IMG/VR virus record: IMGVR_UViG_3300021962_006651
Coordinates: 1 to 42,455 of that record
Strand: one strand, 5' to 3'
DNA length: 42,455 nt
Source: a virus
In this document: positions 15,694-24,061 of the stretch, piece after piece
Layout of the letters: the number at the start of each line of letters is the position of its first letter
Numbering within the stretch: position 1 is the first letter of the stretch
Notes under the pieces: model-generated
Databases searched by the model: none
What the model was told of the DNA's origin: nothing
Seen by the model: only the letters and a program-made list of their open reading frames with translations
Program-made: the position numbers and the translations under genes

Positions 15694-15724
15694 TTGACAT
15701 TTCGCGATTCAATTACTATAATTG
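15694..15724 (+). promoter_or_regulatory. Promoter TTGACA-N17-TATAATTG
   Basis: A perfect -35 hexamer TTGACA (15694-15699) and perfect -10 TATAAT (15717-15722) lie at the optimal 17-base spacing. Read as a Bacteroidota promoter it is TTG-N20-TATAATTG. It sits right after the terminator at 15650-15683 and 44 bases before the start at 15768. Confidence 0.65.
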
Positions 15725-15767
15725 TAATACAAACTTTAAAAATAACATTATATGAAAGAAATTATGA

Positions 15768-16205
15768 ATGAAATTAGGAAAAGAAATCAAGTTAGATTTA
15801 TTAGAAAACTATAAAACTAAAATCGGTACCGTTAATAACAAAGAATCAAAGAGTCTATATATTAATTTATCTGCGTGGGGACAATTAGATAAATTAGATG
15901 AGAATATGAATTATGATTACTTTTTAAGTAACATAAGAAAAAAAATAAAACAAAAACTAAACAATTCTTTAAACGAAGAATTATTCTACGATGATAAATA
16001 TATCGTAGATTTAGATATGAGAACTTCGGGATTATCAGTAGAAAAAAGAAGTTTTATGTCTTGTGAAATAACACTCTACCAAAAGAGACACTTACCTATA
16101 AACAGACCTAGAATAGTAGAGAGTACAAAAAAAATCATTAGTGATATTGTTAACGATTGTTTAGAAAACAATTCCGTTTTTACTTTCCATAAGAGAAAAA
16201 AGTAA
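15768..16205 (+). CDS. Hypothetical protein, 145 aa
   Basis: The product is not recognised. It is a small mixed alpha/beta protein with a basic C-terminus (FTFHKRKK) and a notable segment VDLDMRTSGLSVEKRSFMSCEITLYQK. It has one IVE|S candidate protease site. It is expressed from its own strong-looking promoter, separate from the flanking late units. Upstream ATGs at 15752 and 15764 are in another frame and open only 20 codons, so 15768 is preferred. The position between putative core protein and protease suggests a head-assembly role, but a separate promoter argues for different timing. Confidence 0.72.
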   Translation: MKLGKEIKLDLLENYKTKIGTVNNKESKSLYINLSAWGQLDKLDENMNYDYFLSNIRKKIKQKLNNSLNEELFYDDKYIVDLDMRTSGLSVEKRSFMSCEITLYQKRHLPINRPRIVESTKKIISDIVNDCLENNSVFTFHKRKK

Positions 16206-16222
16206 TTTTTTAACATAGTGGT

Positions 16223-16230
16223 ATATTTAT
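16223..16230 (+). promoter_or_regulatory. ATATTTAT box before prohead protease gene
   Basis: ATATTTATAAATAAAG, 20 bases before the start codon. It also contains TATAAATA, the T4 late promoter core, on the sense strand. Confidence 0.5.
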
Positions 16231-16250
16231 AAATAAAGTATATCATTATT

Positions 16251-16940
16251 ATGGAAATATTAAAAAAGAATGAGATAAAAAAGAAAGGTATCCTTATCGA
16301 ATATGATGCAGGATACATTTCTCCAAAAGATAATCGGCACTTTATTAGTGAAATGTCAAACTTAACCAAAGGTCAACCTATTATAGAGGAACCTTTGGTT
16401 GTTTATGCAGTAATGCAAAAGTATGGGGTGGAAAACAGAAACGAAAGAGTATACCCTGAGGCAATCCTTAGAAGAGAGGCGGAAAATTACCTTAAATTAG
16501 TTAAAGAGAAAAGGGCATTAGGTGAGGCGGATCATCCAGAATCATCTATTGTTGCAGTAAGTAGAATTTCCCATAATGTGGTAGACTTATGGTGGGAAGG
16601 TAATGTACTTATGGGTAAACTAGAAATCATTATGTCACCAGGATTCGTAAATCAGGGAATCATATCTTGTGAAGGTGACAGAGTAGCAAATTATTTAAGA
16701 AAAGGATTAAAGATTGGCGTATCATCTAGGGGTGTAGGTTCTTTGGAAAAAGAAGGTGGTAAGAATATGGTACAAGATGACTTTGAGTTAATTTGTTGGG
16801 ATATTGTTACCTCACCATCTACACCAGGTTCTTGGATTTATAGTGAAGAACCTAGTAGAGAACAACAAATGTCTGAATCAAAATCTAAAGAAGAAACTAT
16901 AAACCTAAAAGACTCACTAAATAATTTTTTACTCGATTAG
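16251..16940 (+). CDS. 21: Prohead core maturation protease (T4 gp21 type)
   Basis: This serine protease sits in the prohead core and cleaves capsid and core proteins after (L/I)-x-E during head maturation. Family marks are GEADHPES with catalytic His95 and the GVSSRGVGS segment with the nucleophile Ser at 158 or 159. The N-terminal residues GVENRNERVYP and the WDIVTSPSTPG segment near 183-193 are also typical. At 229 residues its length matches T4 gp21 (212 aa). It precedes the acidic core/scaffold gene and the capsid gene in the same order as T4 21-22-23. It may also process itself. Many candidate substrates in this window carry matching sites. Confidence 0.95.
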   Translation: MEILKKNEIKKKGILIEYDAGYISPKDNRHFISEMSNLTKGQPIIEEPLVVYAVMQKYGVENRNERVYPEAILRREAENYLKLVKEKRALGEADHPESSIVAVSRISHNVVDLWWEGNVLMGKLEIIMSPGFVNQGIISCEGDRVANYLRKGLKIGVSSRGVGSLEKEGGKNMVQDDFELICWDIVTSPSTPGSWIYSEEPSREQQMSESKSKEETINLKDSLNNFLLD

Positions 16941-16971
16941 TAAAATATTTAACACTTTTAGGAAATATTGC

Positions 16972-17006
16972 ATATTTATTAGAAAATGCACTATTAGTGC
17001 ATAAAT
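16972..17006 (+). promoter_or_regulatory. ATATTTAT box plus 15-bp palindrome before scaffold gene
   Basis: ATATTTAT at 16972-16979 is followed by the perfect palindrome TGCACTATTAGTGCA (16987-17001, 7-bp arms around one base) and then TAAATA, which can pair with the box. It is either an operator for a dimeric regulator or a 5'-leader hairpin that hides or follows the promoter. The scaffold start codon is 41 bases further on. Confidence 0.45.
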
Positions 17007-17041
17007 AATAATTTAATAACAAAATAAAAAACAAAAGTAAA

Positions 17042-18418
17042 ATGGCTGAAAAAAAGAAATCAATCATCGAAGAGGCTTTACTAGAAGCAAAGTCTTTAGA
17101 GGATGCCTTAAAAGCCAATACGAAAGAAATGCTTGCGGCACATATGTCCAAGGAATTTGAAAGTATCGTTAAGTCGTCTTTAAGAGAACAAAAAGAGGAA
17201 GACGAAGAAGAAGAAATCTCTGATGAAGACGAGATGGAAATGGACGATATTGAAGTTGAAGGGTCCGATGATGAAGAAGAAGACGTTGAATTAGATGTCG
17301 ATGATGAAGAAGAATCTGATGAAGAAGAATTGGATTTGGATTCTGAAGAATCTGATGAGGTTGATGACGTTGAACTTGACTTAGACACTGATCTAGATTT
17401 AGATGCTGGTGAAGGTGAAGAAGTTGAGGGAGGTGATGAACTAGAATTTGATTTTGAATTACCTTCTGATACTGGAGGAGAAGAAGTAATGGACTTAACA
17501 GGTGCGTCTGACGCAGAAGTTGTTAAAGTTTTCAAAAAACTCTCTGACGATGATGAAGTAGAAGTAGTTAAAGACGCAGATGGTATTCATTTGACAGATA
17601 ACAAAACGGGAGCAGAGTATTACATTAAGGAATCTATGGATGAAATGTGGGATTCTATGGACGAAGGTGACTGTTACGAATGTGGTGATGGTGCAATGTA
17701 TGAAGATGACGAAATGCAACAAGACTTTTTAGGTGAGGATGAGACGATGTATGAAATCGAATTAGATGATGATTCTGATTTGATGGAAATGATGGGATCT
17801 ATGGAAGATGAGTCTGAAGAAGATGAAATAGAAGAAGGTCTTGCAAGAACTAGAGGTTATGCTAGACAAGGAAATCGTAGACATGGTGCATCACACAATC
17901 CAACACGTAGAGACGGGTCAAGATTTTCTGAATCTAGAAAAGTTCGTAAACCTATCATTACAGAATCTAAGAGAACTGTTAAACCAGTTGTCAATAGAAA
18001 ACCAAAGACATCTACAGTTTCTGAAACTAAGATAATGAAAGAATACAGAGAGTTAAAATCTAAAAACGAAGAGTACAAGAAAGCACTCAATGTATTCAAA
18101 GACAAACTTAATGAAGTTGCTTTGTTCAACACAAACTTAGCGTATGTGAATAGACTATTCACCGAGCATTCGACAACTAAAAAAGAAAAAATGGATATCC
18201 TTAAAAGGTTTGACAATGCAGAGTCGATTAAAGAGTCTAAGAACATTTACAAAACAATTAAGACTGAGTTGGATAACGCGAAACCAATTAACGAGTCTAT
18301 TGAAAGAAAAGTTAATAAGACTATAGAATCTTCAAAGTCGACTAATCTTAATGAGTCTACTGCATATGTAGATCCACAGATTACGGCAATTAAAGATTTA
18401 ATGAGAAGAATCTCATAA
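17042..18418 (+). CDS. Prohead core/scaffold protein (T4 gp22 role)
   Basis: This 458-residue acidic protein lies between the prohead protease and the major capsid protein, the place of T4 gene 22. It is expected to form the internal core on which the capsid assembles and then be cut to peptides. Residues 1-55 are helical (SIIEEALLEAKSLEDAL, KEMLAAHMSKEFESIV). Residues 57-150 are an extreme Asp/Glu tract. Next come a small structured part (about 155-200), a CxxC pair (CYEC), and a basic helical C-terminal half with repeated (I/L)-x-E|S sites (ITES, IKES, INES, LNES). The final AYVDPQITAIKDLMRRI may be the capsid-binding helix. Function is inferred from position, composition and sites; direct gp22 homology is not obvious. 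Confidence 0.85.
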   Translation: MAEKKKSIIEEALLEAKSLEDALKANTKEMLAAHMSKEFESIVKSSLREQKEEDEEEEISDEDEMEMDDIEVEGSDDEEEDVELDVDDEEESDEEELDLDSEESDEVDDVELDLDTDLDLDAGEGEEVEGGDELEFDFELPSDTGGEEVMDLTGASDAEVVKVFKKLSDDDEVEVVKDADGIHLTDNKTGAEYYIKESMDEMWDSMDEGDCYECGDGAMYEDDEMQQDFLGEDETMYEIELDDDSDLMEMMGSMEDESEEDEIEEGLARTRGYARQGNRRHGASHNPTRRDGSRFSESRKVRKPIITESKRTVKPVVNRKPKTSTVSETKIMKEYRELKSKNEEYKKALNVFKDKLNEVALFNTNLAYVNRLFTEHSTTKKEKMDILKRFDNAESIKESKNIYKTIKTELDNAKPINESIERKVNKTIESSKSTNLNESTAYVDPQITAIKDLMRRIS

Positions 18419-18453
18419 TAATAATTAAATAACAAAAACTAAAAAAAATAAAA

Positions 18454-20223
18454 ATGGGACATTTGTTAAATTCAGGTGAAGTCGGAAACATCGGACTTGA
18501 GCACCTAAAGCAAATCAGATCTAAAACTATTTCTAAGTGGAACAAATTAGGTTTCCTAGAAGGGTTGAAAGGTCACGTAAAAGAGAACATCGCACAATTG
18601 TACGAAAACCAAGCGTCTTCTTTACTTAATGAGTCAACTTCGGCTGATTCATCAGGTTCATTCGAGACAGTAGTTTTCCCAATTGTACGTAGAGTATTCT
18701 CTAAATTATTGGCTAACGATATCGTATCGGTACAAGCGATGAACATGCCAATTGGAAAATTATTCTTCTTTGTACCTAAAACATCAACTACACAAGTACC
18801 TTTAAATGGTTCTAACTTAGATGGTAATGGGGCACTTCCTGAGTGTACTATTTCAGCTTGTAATGGTACTACTTTGACTTCGTTTGAAACTAAATCTCTT
18901 TATGATTTATTTTATAACGATGGTTTATATGATAAATCTAAAGGTAGACAAACAGTATTAACTACTAAAGGTTACTATGGTGTTGTTCTTAATTCAGACG
19001 GAACTCAAACCCCAACTGCATTGACTTCGCAGCCATTAGCATCAGATGGTTCACACAGACAAGTTAAAATGTGTGTTACTGGTTTCTCAGATACTAACGC
19101 AGGAAGATTAACTGGACCTGATGGAAATGAAATGGATAGTGAAACTTTCTTAGCTTCATTAACTATTACTACTCCTGATGCTATTTTAGATGCTGACGGA
19201 AACACAATTATCTCAGCTGGTGGTGCTATTCCATTTAGATTGGTAGCTCAAAAATACGGAAGAGGTATTGTAGATTACAATCCAGGTTCAAGTGGAAATG
19301 GGTCAATCTGTACACCTGATGATTGTCTATTGGTTGAGTTAGATTTAACTCACCCAGCATGTATCGATTGTTCATCTGCTAACTTTGATGGATATGTGGG
19401 TGCAGCTTCAGGTTCACCACTTACAGGTTTAACTGTATCTTGGAGACAATATGAGTCATTAGAATTCGCAACTGAAATGGGAGAAGTATCTTTCGAACTT
19501 GATGAAGTTGTGGTTTCTGTAACAGAAAGAAAACTAAGAGCTACTTGGTCACCAGAATTGGCACAAGACGTTAGTGCATTCCATAACATTGATGCAGAAG
19601 CAGAACTTACGGCATTATTGTCTGAGCAAGTTGCGGCGGAAATCGATAGAGAGATCCTAAGAGACTTGAGAGTTGGTTCAGCTTGGCAATTGAGATGGGA
19701 TTACAACGGATGGAAGAGAACTTCAAGTGGAGGTTTCAACGCTTATACTCAAAAAGAGTGGAATCAAACGTTGATTACTAAAATCAACCAAATCTCAGCT
19801 CAAATTCATAAATCAACTCTTAGAGGTGGTGCTAACTTCATCGTAGTTTCGTCTGAAGTTTCTGCTATCTTTGATGATTTGGAGTACTTCCACGTATCAA
19901 ACGCTAATCCTGAGCAAGATCAGTACAATATGGGTATTGAGAAAATTGGTTCATTAGGAGGAAGATATACTGTATATCGTGATCCATATGCACCGGCTAA
20001 CTCAATCATCATTGGACATAAAGGTAAGTCATTGTTGGATACTGGGTACATTTACGCACCTTACGTACCACTACAATTGACTCCTACGTTACAAAATCCA
20101 TTCAACTTCGCACCGACTAAGGGTATCATGACTAGATACGCTAAGAAAATGGTTAACAACCGTTTCTATGGTGTTGTAACAGTTGACGGAGTTCAAACGT
20201 TTGACATTAACGAATTGAGATAA
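18454..20223 (+). CDS. 23: Major capsid protein (T4 gp23 type)
   Basis: This HK97-fold protein builds the head shell. The hallmark gp23 regions are present: SGSFETVVFPIVRRVF at residues 67-82, the N-terminal signal part KGHVKENIAQLYENQ, and a late block around 365-400 with RATWSPELAQD and AELTALLSEQ-x5-IDREIL. Cleavage by the prohead protease is predicted after Glu60 (LLNE|STS), equivalent to the T4 gp23 cut after Glu65. At 589 residues it is longer than T4 gp23 (521). The extra length is probably in a Gly/Asp/Thr-rich insertion around 130-310 that includes four or five Cys. Codon use differs from neighbours (more AAC, TTC, TAC), as expected for very high expression. It is probably transcribed with the scaffold gene, since no box lies between. 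Confidence 0.97.
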   Translation: MGHLLNSGEVGNIGLEHLKQIRSKTISKWNKLGFLEGLKGHVKENIAQLYENQASSLLNESTSADSSGSFETVVFPIVRRVFSKLLANDIVSVQAMNMPIGKLFFFVPKTSTTQVPLNGSNLDGNGALPECTISACNGTTLTSFETKSLYDLFYNDGLYDKSKGRQTVLTTKGYYGVVLNSDGTQTPTALTSQPLASDGSHRQVKMCVTGFSDTNAGRLTGPDGNEMDSETFLASLTITTPDAILDADGNTIISAGGAIPFRLVAQKYGRGIVDYNPGSSGNGSICTPDDCLLVELDLTHPACIDCSSANFDGYVGAASGSPLTGLTVSWRQYESLEFATEMGEVSFELDEVVVSVTERKLRATWSPELAQDVSAFHNIDAEAELTALLSEQVAAEIDREILRDLRVGSAWQLRWDYNGWKRTSSGGFNAYTQKEWNQTLITKINQISAQIHKSTLRGGANFIVVSSEVSAIFDDLEYFHVSNANPEQDQYNMGIEKIGSLGGRYTVYRDPYAPANSIIIGHKGKSLLDTGYIYAPYVPLQLTPTLQNPFNFAPTKGIMTRYAKKMVNNRFYGVVTVDGVQTFDINELR

Positions 20224-20243
20224 TCAATTTTATATATGTTACT

Positions 20244-20274
20244 AAAAGGGTAGATTTTTTCTACCCTTTTTTTG
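20244..20274 (+). terminator. Strong rho-independent terminator after capsid gene
   Basis: A perfect 10-bp stem (20244-20253 with 20261-20270) and loop ATTTTTT are followed by a continued T run to 20273. It separates the capsid unit from the next gene. Confidence 0.88.
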
Positions 20275-20302
20275 TTTTACTACATATTTATTATTATATT
20301 TG
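20272..20302 (+). promoter_or_regulatory. Bacteroidota-type promoter, TTG-N20-TATATTTG
   Basis: TTG at 20272-20274 and TATATTTG at 20295-20302 have the same 20-base spacing as the copies at 1503 and 15694. An ATATTTAT box (20284-20291) lies inside. It overlaps the T tract of the terminator. Start of transcription would fall just before the ATG at 20311. Confidence 0.55.
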
Positions 20303-20310
20303 TATTGTAT

Positions 20311-21150
20311 ATGAGAATCAAAAAGAAACACGTACTATTAGAATCTTTATTAATAGATGTTACCAACGAGTTTACACCAGTAGAAAAGAAAATTTTCAAA
20401 ATGTTAAATAAACATTATGGTGACCCTATGAAAGATGAAGAAGGTAAAAAGAACTTTAATCAATGGGAGGTTGCGGCTTGGTTAATAGAAACATTAAATT
20501 TACCATATGAAGATGCATATGGGTTAAGTAAAACATATTTTTGGAATTATAATAGATTATTCGGTGAAATTAGGACATTAAGAAAAAATTCACCTATACC
20601 TTATCTGTTTTTTGAACACTTTAGTAACTTAATGGAAAATTTAGTTAAAAAATATGACAATGTAGCATATGACAATGTTAGAATAAACATCGATAGGGAT
20701 TCGGGATTTGATGATGACAGAGAAGTAAGGTTATGGAGTGGATATAGAGGTTTTACTTTATACATTCCATTTACTAATGGGGATATTGGTAATCGTTATG
20801 TATACACTTCAGAGGGACGTAAAAGAATGATTATGGTTCGAATTCTTTTCTTCGCAATGGATAAAGAAGGTATAAAAGTAGATAAATATATAAGTGAAGA
20901 ATCTTGGGAAAATGATGTTAATCAAAATAATTTTATGGTGCAAGTTTTTACTGAGTTTGGTGAAGATGAATCTAGAGTAGATGAAGAGTTAATGGTATTT
21001 GAGGCCCCATATCCTAAACCACTAACATATGATAATTTTGAGAAAGTTATTTTAGGTATTGCAGATGACGTTATTGAAAAAATCTCTAAGACTACCTTTA
21101 AATTACCTAGTAATATAGAAAGTATTAATGTAGATAGTCAACTTGATTAA
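20311..21150 (+). CDS. Hypothetical protein with LLE|S leader, 279 aa
   Basis: The product is not recognised. The start at 20311 (MRIKKKHVLLES) is chosen because it follows the promoter; an in-frame upstream ATG at 20272 would lie inside the terminator and add an unlikely hydrophobic peptide. The basic N-terminus with LLE|S matches the leader style of other proteins in the window, for example the one at 10136. The rest is a soluble acidic protein with aromatic-rich segments (NQWEVAAWLIETLNL, SKTYFWNYNRLFGE). It is the last plus-strand gene and its end overlaps the convergent minus-strand gene by 26 bases. Confidence 0.78.
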   Translation: MRIKKKHVLLESLLIDVTNEFTPVEKKIFKMLNKHYGDPMKDEEGKKNFNQWEVAAWLIETLNLPYEDAYGLSKTYFWNYNRLFGEIRTLRKNSPIPYLFFEHFSNLMENLVKKYDNVAYDNVRINIDRDSGFDDDREVRLWSGYRGFTLYIPFTNGDIGNRYVYTSEGRKRMIMVRILFFAMDKEGIKVDKYISEESWENDVNQNNFMVQVFTEFGEDESRVDEELMVFEAPYPKPLTYDNFEKVILGIADDVIEKISKTTFKLPSNIESINVDSQLD

Positions 21151-22531
21151 CTATATTAAATTTCAATGTATTAGTATATGTTTTAACTAACTGATTAGAA
21201 GTTAATTTTATATCTATAAAGTATTCATTAGGAATCATCCAAGAAGTATCTAATATAAAATAATTTTTAAGATAGGTTCTATTAACATCATTCCATTCAA
21301 TAACATTAACTTCAGTTGGGCCTTCTTTAATGTATAATCTGTATTGTAAACCATCTATAACAGAACTTTCATTTACTGAATAAGGTATTCTAGCATTTAC
21401 AAATACTTTTCTATAATCACCCCTTTTAATTTTTTCATCTCTCCTAATACCACTTAAATTAACTGTATATTCAATAGGAACACCCTCATCATCCCCAAAA
21501 TTGTAATATTCGGTATCATCTTTAATTTCAAATTGTAGAGTCACATCTGGACGATTAATCCCATTGATTGTAATATCTGACCAAGTATCTGTAAATATTG
21601 TACAATCTGAAGATGATATAGGTACAAATAGTTCTATATAATAAACACCTTGTGTTTGTTGTACTACGTCATTACTCGTGAACGAAGAAAATATAGCACC
21701 ATTTCCGTCATTAATGGTTACAGATGGTTTAGAATCTAAATTAGTGGGATCTGTACCTAGATTAGTGTAAAAGTATAGTCTATTAACCTTTCCTCTATAA
21801 AAGTTCTTCCTGTCGTCTTTAATTGGGTTGTTATAATTTGTTTCTACAAATGGTTCATAATATGTTTGTGTGTGTCTAGTAAAAAATCCCACATATTGTG
21901 AAGGGACGACTAATTTAGTTTCTAAATCTCTTTCGAATGATAAACCATAACCATAATTTGTTGTACCACCTGTAATTAAACTATTTACTTCATCAGTAAT
22001 ATCCATTTCAATATTTTCATTGCCCTTATCAAAATGTTGTGTCGCTACTGTAATTCCAGAAGGTGAACCTGAATACACACCTGGTTCATCCCAAAAATCT
22101 GTTGTAGTGGCGTTAATCCAATTACTCGCAGATTCTACAAATGTAATATCGTCACTAGGATGAATACTAATAAATTTTTCGTAATCATATCCACACCCCT
22201 CATCCCAAAATTTATTAATTCTAAATAAATTTAAATCGAATGAAGAAGTTCTTTGTTTACCATCTAATAATTTCTGCGCCTGTAAATCTTGATCAAAAAA
22301 TGAAGTATTTGTCATTCTTAAAGTATGGGTTACATTAGATAAATCACCTAACTCACCATTATTATATTTTTCCTGTAAATCTGTAACGTCAAAATATAGT
22401 AGATGTCTTGTATAATCTTCTTGCGTTTCTTTACCACCATAATATAATTGAGCAATAGGATTTCTACCAGTGTTGACTTGTGTTCCAAATATAATTGTGT
22501 TGTTTTTATCTACGTAAGTTCTAGTTACCAT
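21125..22531 (-). CDS. Putative tail/baseplate structural protein, 468 aa
   Basis: No firm family match. The N-terminal half has features of a beta-sandwich (jelly-roll) module: IFGTQVNTGRNPIAQLYYGG, a RHLLYFDVTDL segment near residue 45, and NKFWDEGCGYDY near 110. These resemble DNRLRE-type surface domains in which a short R-x-LL-x-FD motif recurs. The C-terminal half is also beta-rich, with Asn/Thr/Tyr repeats and no membrane segments. It is the last gene of the minus-strand tail group, below a gp5-like baseplate gene, so a baseplate or tail-associated virion role is likely. A good late-promoter box lies 12 bases before its start. Its stop lies inside the convergent gene. Confidence 0.75.
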   Translation of the reverse strand: MVTRTYVDKNNTIIFGTQVNTGRNPIAQLYYGGKETQEDYTRHLLYFDVTDLQEKYNNGELGDLSNVTHTLRMTNTSFFDQDLQAQKLLDGKQRTSSFDLNLFRINKFWDEGCGYDYEKFISIHPSDDITFVESASNWINATTTDFWDEPGVYSGSPSGITVATQHFDKGNENIEMDITDEVNSLITGGTTNYGYGLSFERDLETKLVVPSQYVGFFTRHTQTYYEPFVETNYNNPIKDDRKNFYRGKVNRLYFYTNLGTDPTNLDSKPSVTINDGNGAIFSSFTSNDVVQQTQGVYYIELFVPISSSDCTIFTDTWSDITINGINRPDVTLQFEIKDDTEYYNFGDDEGVPIEYTVNLSGIRRDEKIKRGDYRKVFVNARIPYSVNESSVIDGLQYRLYIKEGPTEVNVIEWNDVNRTYLKNYFILDTSWMIPNEYFIDIKLTSNQLVKTYTNTLKFNIVNQVDYLH

Positions 22532-22543
22532 ATCTTTTTATTA

Positions 22544-22551
22544 ATAAATAT
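22544..22551 (-). promoter_or_regulatory. ATATTTAT box (minus strand) before 21125-22531 gene
   Basis: On the minus strand this reads ATATTTATTAATAAAAAG, 12 bases before the start codon. It is the same extended element as on the plus strand. Confidence 0.5.
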
Positions 22552-22552
22552 C

Positions 22553-23866
22553 TTAATTAGTATTAATGTTCTTATTTAATATAGTATTTAAATCAAAACG
22601 TAAAACATCTGTAGTAATAGTACTAGGATCAGGGGGTAAACCATTGTATGGGTGAACATGAGATGATACAAATTTTTTAATTAACTCTAAAAATTCTACT
22701 AAATTATCACCATAAACAACTGGATGTGCTTTATTATTTATTTTTACTTGTTCTTCATCAGTTATTAAACCTTTAGGGTCGGTTAAATTAAATGTCTGTG
22801 ATTTTGAGTCATGACTTAATAAATTAATTTTATTTGCAACTACATTAATAACACTACTATTTACAGATTCTTTTTTTGTTATTTTTATATCTTTAATTTT
22901 CTTTTTTACTTCTATAGGTTGAGATCTAAAAATCGCAACTCCATCGTTACCACCATATATTTTTATAAAATCTTCTGCGGTAGATTTAATTTTCCATTTT
23001 GGGTTGGATGATGTAAAGGAATCAACAAATTCTTTTGCCTTTGTTAATGCTTGATCTCTAGATTCTACACCAGTAAAAGAATTTAAATCTTGAAATGTAG
23101 TTAAAACATTAGAATTTTCTGCATCGTTAACTGTGACGAATAATTCTGTTCTATTTATATCACCTTGCCTATAACTATCTTTAGGTAGATTACCAGACAA
23201 AATAAATCCAGAATTAGTTATAGTATTAATTTTAACTGTTATTACTACAGTATATGTTTCAGAAACATAATTAACAACTTCTTTTTCTACAATTTCCCTT
23301 TTTAATTTTTCCCCACCGTACTTTAATTGAATGTACCCTAAATTTTTACCGTTGAATTTATTTGGTGATTCGTCTATATATTTACCTACTCTTAACCAAA
23401 TTTGTCTGTCTTTTTGTATTATATCGGTATTGTACCTACCTTGTAAAATAATATCTTCATCTTCACCATATGTACCTATTTCTAAGTTAGGGTCTTTTAA
23501 TTTAGTGTATCCATCAGGTAATATAGATAAAGAAGAATTATAAGGTTCACCCTCAAGTTTTGTAGGTTGGGTAATTAATGGCCCAATCCAAAATCTTTTA
23601 GTTTTAAATGAAGACGTGGGTGAGGAACTATTATTTTCGTATTGGAACACAAAAACAGACTCCCCTACTTTTGGTAGCGTTATTAGGTATTTTGGTAATA
23701 ATGGTACACATTTAATTAGACTTTGATTAGATTCTTTATCATCAATACCTGTTATTCTAACTTGTATTCTACCTGATTTAGTACTATCTATAATAGAAAC
23801 AACCTCACCCATTCTAATAATAGGTATTACGTTAGTATTGGTGCTATCACTATAATAATTGCTCAT
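22553..23866 (-). CDS. Baseplate hub/spike-like protein with gp5-type OB fold, 437 aa
   Basis: Residues 14-120 show an OB-fold of the T4 gp5/VgrG type: MGEVVSIIDSTKSGRIQVRI, a GID turn, then LPKVGESVFVF (key residues GEVV, GRIQVRI, PKVGESVFV). The C-terminal part includes GDNLVEFLELIKKFVSSHVH followed by PYNGLPP, a pattern common at the end of phage baseplate proteins of this kind. No lysozyme domain is visible, unlike T4 gp5. It probably forms part of the central spike or hub of the contractile tail. It overlaps nothing; the next upstream gene ends 3 bases before its start, so the two are co-translated. Confidence 0.8.
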   Translation of the reverse strand: MSNYYSDSTNTNVIPIIRMGEVVSIIDSTKSGRIQVRITGIDDKESNQSLIKCVPLLPKYLITLPKVGESVFVFQYENNSSSPTSSFKTKRFWIGPLITQPTKLEGEPYNSSLSILPDGYTKLKDPNLEIGTYGEDEDIILQGRYNTDIIQKDRQIWLRVGKYIDESPNKFNGKNLGYIQLKYGGEKLKREIVEKEVVNYVSETYTVVITVKINTITNSGFILSGNLPKDSYRQGDINRTELFVTVNDAENSNVLTTFQDLNSFTGVESRDQALTKAKEFVDSFTSSNPKWKIKSTAEDFIKIYGGNDGVAIFRSQPIEVKKKIKDIKITKKESVNSSVINVVANKINLLSHDSKSQTFNLTDPKGLITDEEQVKINNKAHPVVYGDNLVEFLELIKKFVSSHVHPYNGLPPDPSTITTDVLRFDLNTILNKNINTN

Positions 23867-23868
23867 AT

Positions 23869-24057
23869 TTATTCTCCACTATATCTTTTACTTAAAATTT
23901 TATTACCATATAAGTATTCCTTTTCAACAGATTCTAATTTCTCAGATAATTTTATTATCTTATCTTTAATACTTTTCTGTTGATTTAATAATTCTTCTAA
24001 ATGCATTTTTATTGATGCGTTATTCATATTTTCCCAATTTACTGCACTATTTTCCAT
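23869..24057 (-). CDS. Small coiled-coil protein, 62 aa
   Basis: The product is not recognised. Residues 15-50 form a single long amphipathic helix with heptad spacing (MHLEELLNQQKSIKDKIIKL) typical of a short coiled coil. It sits between two tail-group genes with gaps of 2 and 4 bases, so it is certainly part of the same operon. A role as a baseplate or tail-assembly helper is likely from context only. Confidence 0.72.
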   Translation of the reverse strand: MENSAVNWENMNNASIKMHLEELLNQQKSIKDKIIKLSEKLESVEKEYLYGNKILSKRYSGE

Positions 24058-24061
24058 ACAT

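Noticed and set aside
15752-15814. 20-codon open frame starting at ATG 15752, before the 145-aa gene
   Set aside because: A leader peptide was considered, but it ends inside the next gene in another frame with no attenuator structure; 15768 is a better start.
16897-17535. Ser-rich open frame on the minus strand under the scaffold gene
   Set aside because: Same cause: the complement of the Asp/Glu tract. The plus-strand gene is well supported by position and composition.
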